Shown here: piece by piece, positions 20,819-32,400 of the stretch
How the letters are laid out: every line of letters starts with the position of its first letter
Position numbering within the stretch: the stretch's first letter is position 1
Source: Porphyra umbilicalis
Lineage: Eukaryota > Rhodophyta > Bangiophyceae > Bangiales > Bangiaceae
Assembly: GCA_002049455.2 (NCBI GenBank)
Contig: KV918863.1
Span: forward strand, 1 to 64,000
Length of the DNA stretch: 64,000 nt
Direction of reading: 5' to 3'
Translations under genes and position numbers: made by a program
Notes under the pieces: generated by a model
What the model saw: the letters and a program-made list of their open reading frames with translations, nothing else
What the model was told of the DNA's origin: nothing
Databases searched by the model: none

Positions 20819-23800
20819 ATGGACGGAGGCGCTGCCGGCATGGGCGGCATCAAGATCGACAAGTTGACGGAGACGAACTTCCACGAGTGGCGTCAGCGCA
20901 TTAAGATGGTCCTCGCGCTGCGCGACCTGGACGATATGCTTGACGAAGACGGCAAGCCAACGGACGCGAAGACCCGCGAGTTGGCGGTGAAGCAGCGTCG
21001 GGACACGAAGGCCAGCGCCATCATCGGGCTCACCCTTGGGTCTGAGCAGCTCGAGCACGTGTCGGACTGCAAGACGACGGCGGAAATGAGGTCGACGCTG
21101 CAAGGTGTCTTCCAGCGCAAGAGTTTGATGAACAAGATGAAGGCGCGACGCGAGTTCTAAACCGTCGAAATGACCGTCGGCAAGGGCATGCTGGGCCACA
21201 TCAACCGCGTGCGCAACCTCGGCGAGAACCTCAAGGCCATGGGCGGCGAGGTGACGGAGATGGACGTTTGAGCGTCTTCAACGGGCTGACGTCCAAGTAC
21301 GAGAACCTGCTGGTGGCTCTCGACGCCAAGGGCGAGGACGAGCTGAGCCTCGACTTTGTCAAAAGCCGCTTGCTTCAGGAGGCGCGGCGGCAGGCGGCAA
21401 AGTCACCGGAGACGAAACGCATTGGCGACATGGCACTCGTCGGCGCCAACTATCGAGGTCAAGGCCGCCGTGGTGACCTCTCCAAGATCGAGTGCTACTA
21501 CTGCCATAAGTTTGGGCACATCTCTCACGATTGCCCGGAGCTCAAGGCCAAGAAGCAGAGACAGGACAAGGTGGCCGCGATTGCGGCTGACGATGGTAGC
21601 GACAGCGACGACTCCATCTGTCTGGTTGGCAATGCGGCTGACACCGATGACATCTCCCAGTCGTTGCTTGTCGACTCTGCGGCGTCTGCACACATGTGCT
21701 GGATGCGCGGGTGCTTCGACGACTACCATACGACGACGGGACGGAGCGTCACGATGGGTGACAAGGGGTCCGTAGCCACGGCGGGAGTCGGAACCGTCGT
21801 GCTCAATGTCATCGTTCACGGCAAGACGCGCAAGATCAAGTTGGAGAAGGTATTCCATGTTCCTACTATGGGCTTCAACCTCATGTCGGTCGGCATGATG
21901 GTGGAGCGTGGTGCGGAAGTGTCATTCAAGGGCGGTAAGACGATCATTAAGATTAGCGACAAGGTCGCTGCGTGCGGCTCGCGGAAGAGTGGGCTGTACC
22001 ACCTTGACATGGCCCCACTGACGGATATTGCTGCGGTGGCCTCTCTTCAGCTCTGGCATGAGCGCCTTGGGCACGTCAACGTGGCTGGCGTTAAGCGGAT
22101 GATCAAGAACAAGGACATCGATGGACTCAAGTGCTCTTCCATGGCGGTTAAGGACGTCTGCGAGCCGTGCGTGTATGGGAAGGCGTCTATGACGCCTATG
22201 CCTAGTGCAGGAGGAGGTCGAGTGACCAAGCGCCTGCAGCTCGTGCACTCGGACCTGGGCGGGCCAATGTCGGAGCCGTCGCGTGGCGGTGCGCTCTACT
22301 TTCGCACCTTCACCGACGACTTCTCCCGCTGGACAGACGTGGTCTTCCTGAGAAAGAAGAGCAAGCTCTCGCAGTACAAGAAGTGGCTGATGAAGGCCCA
22401 GCTGCACACGGGAACCAAGATCAAGATCCTGCGATCCGACAATGGCGGCGAGTATGTGTCGCACGCATTCAAGGCTCTTCACGATGAGAACGGCACGACG
22501 CACTAGACCACGGTGCCCGACACGCCCCAGCAGAATGGGGTTGCTGAGCGGCTCAACCGAGTTCTCTTGGAGATGGCTCGCACCATGATGCGACACAAGG
22601 ACGTCGATCAGGATCTTTCGGCGGATGCCATCAAGACGGCGGTTTACATCAAGAACCGCGTCACCAGCCGGGCGCTTCCCGTCGGCAAGACGCCTTTCGA
22701 GCTGTGGACCGGGAATGAGCCCAACGTAAGCCACATGCGGGTGTTTGGGTCGACATGCTGGATCGTGCTGCACAAGAGTCATATCGACGGCAAGTTTGGC
22801 GACAAGGCGGCGAAGGGCGTCTTCTTAGGCTATCCCGACGGCAGCCAGGCGTACAAGGTCATCCTCGACGACGGCAAGGTCGTCAAGGCACGAAGCGTCG
22901 TGTTCGCCGAGACGGACGAAACCGAGGTCGCAGAAGTTGCGGAGCAGCTTCCCGGAGACGAAGTTGTCGTAGTCGAGACGGGTTTGCGCTCTGCAAGCGA
23001 CGGCGAAGACGTAGATGCTGACAAGGACGACAAGGACGACAAGCAAGACGATGGATCTGACAAGTCCGCGGACGACAATCAAGGTAGTGGCTGCTCTCAA
23101 GACACGCTGCGTCGGAGCGGCAGAGCGCGGCGACCACCTGTAGAGTACTGGCGCCCGGTGAGCCTGGTTGCTCACGAGGCGCCCACGACGTACGTGCAAG
23201 CCGTACAAGGGCAAGAATCGGCTAAGTGGCGGATTGCCATGGATGAGGAGATGGAGGCCATCCGCAAGAACAAGACTTGGCGCTTGACGGATCGCCAGGC
23301 CAGTCGACGCGTGCTGAAGGGCAAGTGGGTTTACAAGATCAAGAACGAGGTTGAAAAAAACGGGAACATCACGACGCGGCACAAGGCGCGCCTGTGCTTC
23401 ATGGGGAACCGGCAGATCAAGGGGCTCGACTTCAACGAGTCGTTCGCGCCGGTGGCCAAGTTCGCTACAATCCGATGCATCCTGGCTGTAGCACAACAGA
23501 ATGTGGATCAAGTCATAGGGGGGAGGGAAGCATTCCGCACGTGCCCCCTCCGTGCGTGCACTGCTATAGGGCCATCGGACCCAAGAAGTCAGGCCGCCAG
23601 AGGTGATGACACAAGGAACGGTTTACTTGCCGGCGACGACGGTGCCTCCCACCGTTGTCGCCTTTCGTCCTAAAAGGGCGGAAACCGTTGCGTGGGCCCA
23701 ATTCCCCCAGTGGGAATTGGCCCGCGCCGCCGACCATCCAATACAACTAAGTACAATGCAAGACAAGTCCCCCAATGCGGTAAGTAGAGACGAGGGGGAA

Positions 23801-25341
23801 TCGGGACCGGGCGCCCCTGCCTGACGTGGCGGCGCGTGGCGGCCGGTGGCGTGGCTACGCGGGAGCGCTCGCCGCCCGACATAACCGCCGCCCCGCGCGG
23901 GCCCGCCGGCCGCGGCTGCGCGCCGCCAGGGCGGGTTGCACGCACCGCACGACCCCACACCCAGTGTGGGCGCTATGCCCGTGGCCCGAGGGGACACCAG
24001 GCCCGTGTTCCGGTGGGGGGTCGTGTCCGCCCGACCCGGGCTCCCCCCGCGCCGTGCCGCGGCACCACCCCAGACCTGGTGGTGCTACACTGGCAATGAC
24101 GGCGGCGAACGGGTGGGAGCTACATCAGATGAACGTCCAGACGGCCTTCCTTAACGGAGACCTTGACGAGGAGGTCTATATGGAGCAGCCAGACGGCTAT
24201 GTTGATCCGACGTATCCTGACAAGGTTTGTCGTCTCCTCCAAGCGCTGTATGGTCTGAAGCAAGCACCCAAGATGTGGTACTCCAAGCTCGACGACTTCC
24301 TAAAGTCGCGGGGGTTTGACAACATTGACCCGGATGCATGCCTCTACCTCCTCATGGATGACGGCGAAATCATCATTGTCCTGGTGTACGTCGACGATCG
24401 TCTGTTGGTGGCATCAAGCCTGGCAGCGATCTACAAGATTAAGGATGCTCTACACAAGCGTTTTGAGATGAATGACCTGGGCGAGGCGAAGGTCATCCTC
24501 GGGCTAGAGATTCGGCGTGACAAGGCGTTGGGCACCCTCAAGCTGTCGCAGGGCAAGTACGCAGCGCAAGTGCTTGAGAAGCTCGGTATGGCGGAGTGCA
24601 ACCCGATCGGAACGCCGCTGGAGGTGGGCCTGCAGCTGGTCAAGGCCGACGAGAGCGACGACGCGCTGCCCTACCGCGAAGCCGTCGGCAGTCTTATGTA
24701 CCTGATGGTCGGGACCCGTCCTGACCTCGCCTTCGCTATCGGGAAGCTGAGTCGGTTTGTCTCGTGCTACAGCAAGGAGCATTGGGCGGCGATCAAGCAC
24801 GTTCTACGGTACGTCAAGGGTTCTATGGACAAGGAGCTGGTCTTCGACAAGAACTCTTCCTGTGTTCTACAAGGCTTTAGTGATGCCGACTGGGCGGGTG
24901 ACCACGAGACGCGACGTTCTACGACGGGCTTCACCTTCATCTTTGGCGGAGCAGCTGTCAGCTGGGGTTCTTAGTTGCAGAAGACGGTGGCGCTGTCGAC
25001 GATGGAAGCCGAGTACTTGGCTCTATGTGAGGCCAGCAAGGAAGCTGTTTGGCTCAACAAGCTCCTGCAAAGCGTGGCATCTCAAGGGCTACGATCAGCA
25101 ATCTCGGGCGGGCCGATCAACATCAAGGTCGACAGCAGCGGGTGCATTGACTTCTCCAAGAACCCCGTCGAGCACAAGCGCACGAAGCACATCGACTTTC
25201 GCTACCACTTTGTGCGCGAGGTCATCACGACGGACTAGGTGACACTGGAGCATTGTGCAACTGAAGACATGATGGCGGACCCGATGACGAAGGAGCTCGG
25301 CAAGACCAAGCACGAAAAGCATGTCGAGGCCATGGGGCTTT
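20819..25341 (+). pseudogene. Copia-2 gag-pol polyprotein, broken
   Basis: Starts at ATG 20819 (MDGGAAGMGG). Domains in order: UBN2-type Gag; zinc knuckle CYYCHKFGHISHDC (~21490); protease SLLVDSAASAHM (DSAA instead of DSGA); pre-integrase LWHERLGHVN; integrase with the DDE triad (HSDLGGP, RSDNGGEY, NGVAERLNR); RT with TAFLNGDLDEEVYMEQP, YGLKQAP and LVYVDDRLLVA; RNase H with DADWAGD and STMEAEYLAL. Defects: TAA at 21158-21160 where Tyr is expected, a 1-nt shift near 21265, TAG at 22504-22506 (Gln expected), TAG at 24973-24975, TAG at 25236-25238, and a rearrangement at about 23505-24090. The C-terminal homology (ADPMTKELG) continues past the last TAG. Confidence 0.92.
23503..24090. other. Insertion/rearrangement inside Copia-2 RT
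   Basis: RT homology stops at CILAVAQQN (23502) and resumes with a partly redundant LAMTAANGWELHQM (~24091). The intervening ~590 bp is GC-rich, non-copia, and holds a perfect hairpin CCAATTCCC/GGGAATTGG near 23700. No clean target duplication is seen. Confidence 0.6.
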
Positions 25342-25381
25342 GCTGAATACAAGAACCGCCGCGGCAACAAGCAAGGAGGAG

Positions 25382-25799
25382 TGTTGGACTGTGATGCTCG
25401 TCGCCGACTCCACTGGCGGTTCGCGGTTGGATGATGGTCAGTGACCATTATGGTACCCCACATGGTGCATTTGCAAGACGTGGTCAAGTTGCACACATTC
25501 GTGTTGGGTGATCTTGGGGCGTTGCTTTTGGCATGTTTTGGATTTGATCTTCGCTTTGCTCTAGTGGTTTTTGATTTGGGGAGTGATTCGATTTGGTGCG
25601 AGGGCGTGGGCGTCGGTGTGGGCGCGAGAGGGGGGAGCACTTGGGCCGGTGGGAACTATTTGAGAGGTGCTCTCGGTTGTGAGAGGCGGGCGAACCTTAT
25701 GACAACCAACAAAGCACGTTCGCACACACACACACAAGCTCAAGCCACTCACCCACTTCACCGTGGTCCCCCAACCCCAATCCCCACTGCGTTTCAACA
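25382..25799 (+). repeat. 3' LTR of Copia-2
   Basis: 418 bp, preceded by purine tract AAGGAGGAG; followed by the target duplication AGGGG. Confidence 0.95.
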
Positions 25800-25804
25800 A
25801 GGGG

Positions 25805-26286
25805 AAATTCTGCATTCGACAGACCCGTTTGCTGTGCGCCCCTCGTGTGATACCCACTCTCGGCAGAAAGAGGTCTCGGACGCCGGTCACCAGCTGTGTG
25901 GCAGCCAGCGCGGAAACCAGCATCTGATAAGAAAGGCCAGGTATCGAGGTCGTCTCCACTCTGATATGCATGGACCGATCGGTCCAGTGGCTCAAGCGTC
26001 ACGTCTGCGAGTGCCCGTCTCCACACAGTGGTCTATTCGCACCCCGCCCACAGCCGTCATCGAAACCGAGCTCAAGGGCTGCTTCACACCACCGACGGCA
26101 ACTGCCTGACATTTCCGGTGGTCTGCTTCTTTCTTAGCACCCTGCTCTGCTCGCCGTGGCTGGCAGCGCCTTCCTCCACAACGTGACTTTCCCCACCATC
26201 GCACCCTTTCGACATCCTCTGGCAAAGCCCTACGTTGCGGCGCATGAGGCTTGTGGGAGTTGTGGGTGTCACATTACCATCCGAGG
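25805..26286. other. Intergenic between Copia-2 and recombinase gene
   Basis: No domain found. It may contain the 5' part of the recombinase gene or of the element that carried it. Confidence 0.4.
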
Positions 26287-29282
26287 ATGCCTATTGTGTC
26301 GCCTGCCTATGGCTCGTCTGTTTTTCCGTCCGCGGAGGGTTCCCGAGACGATCCATTTGCTTCTGAGAGCGACGGGGAGGCTGGGGAAGGAGATAGCCGC
26401 GCCGTAGAGCGTGCACCCTTACGGCGGGGGGGGAAATACGTTCCTCGACCCGTCGCAGTGCTGCTTGAGGACATGAATATCCCCGCCGTGCGCGAAGCAA
26501 GCAAGGCCACGGGTACACTCAAACAGTACGCGACCGAGCTCGAGAGGTTTGAGACGTGAGTGCAGTACGCGTGCGCGCGTAACTTGCGGAGGATGGTCGG
26601 GGAGGCAGCTGCAGCAAAATACATCACCAGAGATGGGGATGCTTGTTCGCCTACTGGCAAGGAGATTGGCCCAGCCGTGGTGGACTTTCCAAGGCTCTAC
26701 AGCGCTCCCCCGCGCCGATGCGACGAGCTCGTTCATGCCTTTATGGCTGACAGATCGGACGGGTGAGTGTGCTCCGAGAGCAAGATGATGAAGATCGTCG
26801 CCTCCATTTCCCGCAAGTTCCATGACGCGGGCTCTAAGAGACCTTGGAACGGGGTGATGGGAAACCCCGTTGAGTCCCCTGAGGTCAAGGAGGTGAGGTC
26901 AAACCACGTCGAAAGGCGGCGGCGGGCGGCCACTGCCGTCAAGGGCGTCGACCCAATCCGGTACAAGGACCTCGACCGGTACTACGAGACCAACTTTGCT
27001 GGAAAGCCGCTGCAACAATGGAACCCGGAGCGGGTAATGTTGTACTCGTCCGTGCTTGTGGGCATGAACCTTTGCGTCCGTTTCAACGAGCTTGGCCGAT
27101 TGCGGTACGTTCGTTCTCGTTCTCTCTCTCTTCTATTGTTCATGCATCATTGCACCTGTTACGGATGTGAGCGGGCTGTGGTTGCGTTCATCCTCTGACG
27201 AACGTCGCCGTGTGTGCTGATCAGGGGCTTTTGAATCTGTCACTTTTCATAGAATCTAAATATACTCCAGTTGCGCTGACGTGCACTCAGATTTGAGTTT
27301 TTGATGATATCATGTATTTAGATTGGGATCTGACCTCGTCGGTCGGATTCAGGATCAGCATTATATTCGGATATGTTATTGCTCCGATTTCGATTATAAT
27401 CTGTGTACCTAGAGTGAGTATATTCCGTAGGAGGACACTGCTGCGCAAATAGGGATCGACGCATGTACCAACGAGAGGTTGTCCGACGACGCCGCCAACA
27501 CAGTCTAGTGTCTATTCTACCGCAGCATCATTTGATGCGAATCGCATCAAATGATGCCCATTTTCGGAGCGCTCGTTTTCGTACTTCCCGACCTCTGGCG
27601 CTCTTTTCGACAGCAGAAACGGACTCAGCGATGCCTTGTTATTCTTGGGGGAGATCCCAGCCAATATGCTGTAGGTACAAACGGGGGGTGCTCCAGTTGC
27701 CTCAACAGGGGGGGTAGAACCGTCGTTTTCTGGCCCTGGGAGAGGGTGCATAATTTGATGCCCAAACGGGCATCATTTGATGCCCGATTGCGGTAGAATA
27801 GACACTAGCGCCAGCCAACGTACGTTTTGAGGTGGTCTCAATCTCCTGGGAAACTGGAGTGGTATGGTGTACCTGCACAATTCCAGCGCGCAAACTAAAA
27901 GCTACAATCTCGTTGTCGGACACAGAAAGATTTGTGGTGCTGCGGGCAGTGCTCTCCAAGTCACGATGAGCGCTCGTCGGGGTGCAACAGTGGTCGACGC
28001 TGGAGGGTGTTGTGACAGCAAAGAGGCGCAGTTTTTATGCGACGAGAAGCAGGGCGGCAGGGCTGCTCCTTACGCGAAGGGGATAGGATCATGCTGCGGA
28101 TACCCAAACACCTTAACGTCGTGGTCCGGGCATCCGGCTCAGGTGTGCCAGACACATTTCTCTCGTAGTTGCGAAGGTCCAGCCCCTATCGCATATCTGG
28201 TAGCCAACATTGGCATCTTGTTCGCCTGCGGCGTCGCAAGGGCTGCCCCAGACTGTTGTTGTAGCGCACAGCCGATTCCGTGAGTTGGATAAACTCAGGC
28301 AAAGTATCGCCACTCTGATTACATTATATCCTGACCTCAGAGAGTTATTAAGGCACATTATAATCGTCGGTGCATGGACAGAGTACATTAAGAATACGCA
28401 GCTACGGCATGAATCTGGATATATCCGAGTATACTGTGCGGATATATCTAGCCCAACTTTATCCACCTCAGCCCCTGGTGCTGATCCACTTCTGTTTCTT
28501 CCGAATTTTGTCGACGCTCCCAGCACGGATACCATAAAGATTGAGGACGACCGTGTACGCCTCATCCTTGTGGGCAACAAGGCTGAAAAGGGTGCTACTG
28601 TGCGCTTCAACGTCGTACGCTGGCCGGGAACACTTTCTGGTGACCTGAGGTACGTCGTTTGCTTATGGTGAGAGAGACGTGTGCTCATACTGCATCCTAT
28701 GGGGAAGTGCCGAGATGACCTGTCCGAGTTGTAAGTCGACGAATGTACTCTTACCATACTCGCGACTGTCTCCGTCCTCCTTTCTATGATGTTTTTCGCC
28801 ACATGGTTTTCTGCACATTTGGTAGAGTCTGTCCTATCTTCTTCCTTCGAGTGTGGTTGAGTATCAGGGGTCTACATGACGGGTACGTTTTCCCAGCCTA
28901 CAGGACGAACGAAGTCAACGTGGCAGGAAAGGTGGTCGGTGCTCGCCTACAGTTTGACTATGGCTCTCGCTGGCTATACTCCAAGTTCCGCAATATGCTC
29001 AAGAACGAGTGAGATGCCATGGGATGCATCAATGCGCACTTTGTTGGCACGCACAGCATGCGGCGTGGAGGGACGCAACTGCTTTTGCTCCTTCGTGTGT
29101 CGTTGTCCAGCGTGCGGCAGCGCGGCTTTTGGACCACCTACCAACGGATGGAGTCGTACCTGGGTTCAAATCATAGGCGGGAGCTTGACGGTGATCTGCT
29201 GCCGGCCCCGACTTTGCTCTCGCAGGCGTCCTTTTGCATTGTTGCTTTGGACCGCATTGAGGCCTCGTTAGACCGTGTGTGA
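26287..29282 (+). pseudogene. Tyrosine recombinase (Crypton-like), three exons, in-frame UGAs
   Basis: The likely start is ATG 26287 (MPIVSPAYG). Exon 1 (to 27104) has an N-terminal helical domain (LKQYATELERFET) and the Arg box LCVRFNELGRLR (catalytic Arg 27079-27081). Intron 27105-28523 (GTACGT...CCCAG) joins in frame to exon 2 (28524-28649), the Lys hairpin VRLILVGNKAEKGA. Intron 28650-28867 (GTACGT...ATCAG) joins to exon 3 with FVGTHSMRRGG (HxxR, 29052-29063) and RMESYLG (candidate nucleophile Tyr 29157-29159). The spacing from Arg to Lys (~27 residues) after splicing is right for the family. TGA codons interrupt the frame at 26557, 26764 and 29010; the first stands where Trp is usual. 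It is probably a transposon-encoded recombinase, either decayed or recoded. A MITE lies in intron 1. Confidence 0.8.
27508..27805. mobile_element. 298-bp TA-flanked MITE in recombinase intron 1
   Basis: Inverted ends GTGTCTATTCTACCGCA / TGCGGTAGAATAGACAC, with TA outside both (27506-27507 and 27806-27807). Inside each end lies a further palindromic motif, GCATCATTTGATGC or close variants, present about four times in all. Non-coding. It adds about 300 bp to the intron without touching splice sites. Confidence 0.8.
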
Positions 29283-29504
29283 CAAGAAACTTTGGGTTTG
29301 CCGTATGCGTCGCAGTTCAGGCGTCTTAGTCTGCTGCGTCTCGTGTGCTGATACATTGCGCTATCTCTACCGCCTCTTACCAGATGGGCTCGTACAAAGC
29401 GGCCGTCCCCACGCTCCCCAGAGGCGGGAGGTCGCGACGCGCCGTCCGCCACGGTACCGAATGCCTGCCTTCGTCCCGTGTCAACGCGGCGCAAACGTTA
29501 GTCT

Positions 29505-31228
29505 AGAAAGAACTGTGGACGGCCACCTCCGACGACGCACTGGCCGCCGCCACCACGACCGCGTACACGTTGGACGCCGGGCGCACGCGGAGGGTGGATT
29601 TGGCGGCAGCCGCAAGCGGAAACTCCGCCACCGCCGTCGAAAGAGGCCCGACTGCAGAGGTGGCCGGCCATCTACGTGGCCGTGGCAGTGGCCACCACAC
29701 GCCGCGCCTGCCGCAGCGACGGCTACCCCGGCAGCAGTAGTAGCTGGCAGAGGTTGAAGGCGGGTGGAAGAGGGGGTTAGAGGGGGGTCGGCGGCAGGTA
29801 GGGAGGGGCGCAGCCGGGTGACACGGCAGGGAAACTGTGCGTCCCGCAGTCGTGGGCGACGCGACTGCGGTGGCGGTAGGAACAAGCAGGGAGCTTATAG
29901 ATTATGCAAGAGCACCCATCGATCGAAACAGAGTGCAGGAAAAGGCTCAACTGTGCAGCAGAGGAGCGGGCGGTGTCGACAGCTGGCCGCGGAAGCGGCG
30001 CTGGCGGGGAAGAAAAAGAACCCGCGCCTCGGTCACACGGGATGCCCGGCCACTGCTCGCCGGCTGTCCCGCCCGCCGACCAACCCGATGCTCGACCCTC
30101 TCACTGTCACCCGCTGGACGGTAGCAGCCACGCACGCGCCGCCGCTACTGCACGGAACACTGCCGTACTGTCTGTGGAGGGCGCACCAGCGAGCGTCCGG
30201 GTTACCCATTCGTGACGTCTCTAACAAGTTCTTTTGAGGTACTTTTTATCTATTTCTTGGATGGGGTTTCACTTTATAGTTGTGGAAATCCTCGCAGCTC
30301 GGCTGTCGGCCTCTTCGCGTCTCCACTTCGCCTCTCGGACGCGCGGGGCGTCCTCGGCGCGCAGTATGGGGAGGAAGATACGGCGTCGGCGCAGATGCCG
30401 CGGGTCGTGTGGTCGGGCGCCGGAGTGTACGCCGCGGCCATTGGGGTTGGGACGGGCGCCAGGGACTCGCCACGACCCTCGCCGCGGGACGCGCCCGCCG
30501 CGCGGCCGACCGGGGGGGGGGGAAGTGCGGCGGGCGATACGCCTCCCTTCTACCTCCGCCGCTTGAGTTTGTTCTCGCCACCGCCGCTCCATACCGGCAG
30601 GCGTTTTGGGTGTGCGGCGGCGAACGCGGCGGCTGCCGGCGGCCGCGGCGCGTACGTCGGCGGCGGTGCGACATGCACCAACGGCGGCATCCGCCGCGCG
30701 GCCGTCAAGGCCAAGCGCTCCCTCCTCGACGTCCTTGAAGCGGCCGCCACGTCGGGCAGCGCGTGGCAGCCGCGGAACAACGGGCAGGTTGCGGTCGCGT
30801 CGACGGCTTCTGCGGCGGTGACTGCCGCAGCCGTGTCGCCGGCCGTCAGTGGCGGCGAGGACGCGTCGGGGACGGCGGCCGTGGGGCCGCCTGCCACACG
30901 GGTGGCAACGGCGCGGCAAGCCTCGTCGACCGCCCAGATCTTCGTCAGCAACCCCGCGCTTCTCCTCGGCGTGGCCGCCGCAGCGGGTCGCCGGGGCGGG
31001 CACGCCCCGCTTGGCCCCGCCGCAGCAGACTCTACGGCCTCGGCGCACCCCCCCCCCACGCCTGCCACCGCGGCCGCTGCCGCGATGGCGGCCGTGTCGC
31101 TCGGCGACACGACGTACGAGGGCCTACGGTCGACGATCCCGGGCGGGCTGACGGCGGGAAAGGCGGCAGGCGCGCTGCCCGATGCGGACAGCCGCCTGGT
31201 GGCGTGCCGCGCCGCTTGCCGCCGCGCC
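29505..31228. other. GC-rich island, fragmentary coding-like signal
   Basis: Long open frames occur on both strands (for example + 30212-31408), but composition makes this uninformative. A minus-strand stretch near 29500-29640 (STLRVRPASNVYAVVVAA) and a plus-strand stretch near 30700-30990 look protein-like without matching a family I know. An AT-rich interval at 30225-30290 may be an intron. Confidence 0.3.
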
Positions 31229-31690
31229 GCCCGCCTCGCGCCACGGCCGCCGCCGCCGCTGACGACTGCGCGCGCGTTTTGGCCGGCGTGGCGGCGGCGA
31301 CGGCGGCCACGGCGGTGCGGCGGCGACGGCGGCAACGGCGGCAAGGGCGGCGTTTTGGTGCGGGCGGGGGGTTTGGGTGCCGGGGGTGCGGCGGGCGGCG
31401 ACCGATGAAAAATCACCTCCTCCCGCGGCGGCGGCGGGCGGCGCGATTGGCGCCGCGCCTCCCGCCGTGCGCCACGGCCGCCGCCGCCACTGACGACGGC
31501 GCGCGCGTTTTGGGCGGCATGGCGGCAACGACGGCGGCGGCGGTGGTGCGGCGGCGACGGCGGCGACGGCGGCAAGGGCGGCGTCTTGGTCCGGGCGGGG
31601 GGTTTGGGTGTGGGGGGTGTGGCGGGCGGCGATCGCGGGGGATTCACGTCCCCCCGCGGCGGCGGCGGGCGGCGCGATCGGCGTCGCGCC
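31229..31690 (+). repeat. GC-rich tandem duplication, ~235-bp period
   Basis: A unit containing CGCGCGTTTTGG, GGCGGCAAGGGCGGCGT and CGGGCGGGGGGTTTGGGTG occurs twice, with the start of a third copy (GGCGGCGGCGGGCGGCGCGAT at about 31425 and 31660). Confidence 0.7.
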
Positions 31691-31829
31691 GCTCGTTGCC
31701 GCGCCGCCCGCAGCGGCAGCGGCGCCCTAATTGCACGACCCGATTTTTACGGTTGGGACGGGGAAGGCAGCGGCAGCGGCGCACGCGCGGGCACCTCTCC
31801 GCCACGCGCGTCCACCCCCACACCTAAAG

Positions 31830-32400
31830 TCTGTCTCAATTTATTAGTCCTCTGAGAACCGCACTTTTTTGGAGAGACCTGAACTCCGCCGCTACGACCG
31901 CAAATGACAAGCAGTCTTCACACAAGGGATAGAGACCCCCCAAACCTTTTTATTGTAAGAAATTGTACGCATTCTTCTGTAGGAAGCTCTTCAACGACAC
32001 ACCTATGTCAAAAAGATACGGCTCAGACGCATCGTTTTCCGGCCTTCCGGCACACTGGGCGAGCCGCACGAGGTCACAGCACCGTTTCTCGCATTCATCC
32101 CATGTTCACATACCTCGTGCATTCGAGTGCACTATTCTACGCAGCGCTCCAATCCCACTGGACGAAGGTAGACGTCCGTAAAGAGTATGTCGAGAAGAAG
32201 CGTAAGCGTTTTGTTGCAGCGATCCCCTGACATTGGGAGGCTACTTAAAAGATCGCCCATCCAGAAGTGCGATCTCCTGCGCGACTTTTGAGATTAGATC
32301 TCACGAGATCCGGCAGTCCATCGAGTCGCGCACTTCGTCAGTAGCCTGTGCATGGGCACTCCCAAATCAAATCCAGAAATGCCCTCGAAAGCCTTTCTGA
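31830..32400. other. Intergenic, no gene recognised
   Basis: Moderate GC; several short plus-strand ORFs without domains. Confidence 0.45.

Larger units (their letters stand above)
19998..25799 (+). mobile_element. Copia-2: full-length Ty1/copia element with nested LTR
   Basis: It has two 418-bp LTRs (19998-20415 and 25382-25799) starting TGTTGGACT and ending TTTCAACA, and a perfect 5-bp target duplication AGGGG at 19993-19997 and 25800-25804. Inside are a tRNA-Met primer-binding site, a second short LTR plus second primer-binding site, gag, protease, integrase, RT, RNase H and a purine tract AAGGAGGAG before the 3' LTR. The reading frame carries several stops, one frameshift and a ~0.6-kb rearrangement in RT, so the copy is defective although its ends are intact. 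It belongs to a different copia lineage from Copia-1/3/4. Confidence 0.95.

Noticed and set aside
26557..26566. GTGAGTGCAG at the first recombinase UGA as an intron
   Set aside because: Only 10 bases, far too short for splicing; treated as an in-frame UGA instead.
28255..28300. RFRELDKLR reading, resembling a second recombinase Arg box
   Set aside because: Lies inside intron 1, lacks flanking domain sequence, and the spliced exons already give correct Arg-to-Lys spacing.
30212..31408. 398-codon plus-strand ORF
   Set aside because: The frame is open because of extreme GC composition; Ala/Gly/Arg-rich peptide, no domain, and overlapping long ORFs on the other strand.
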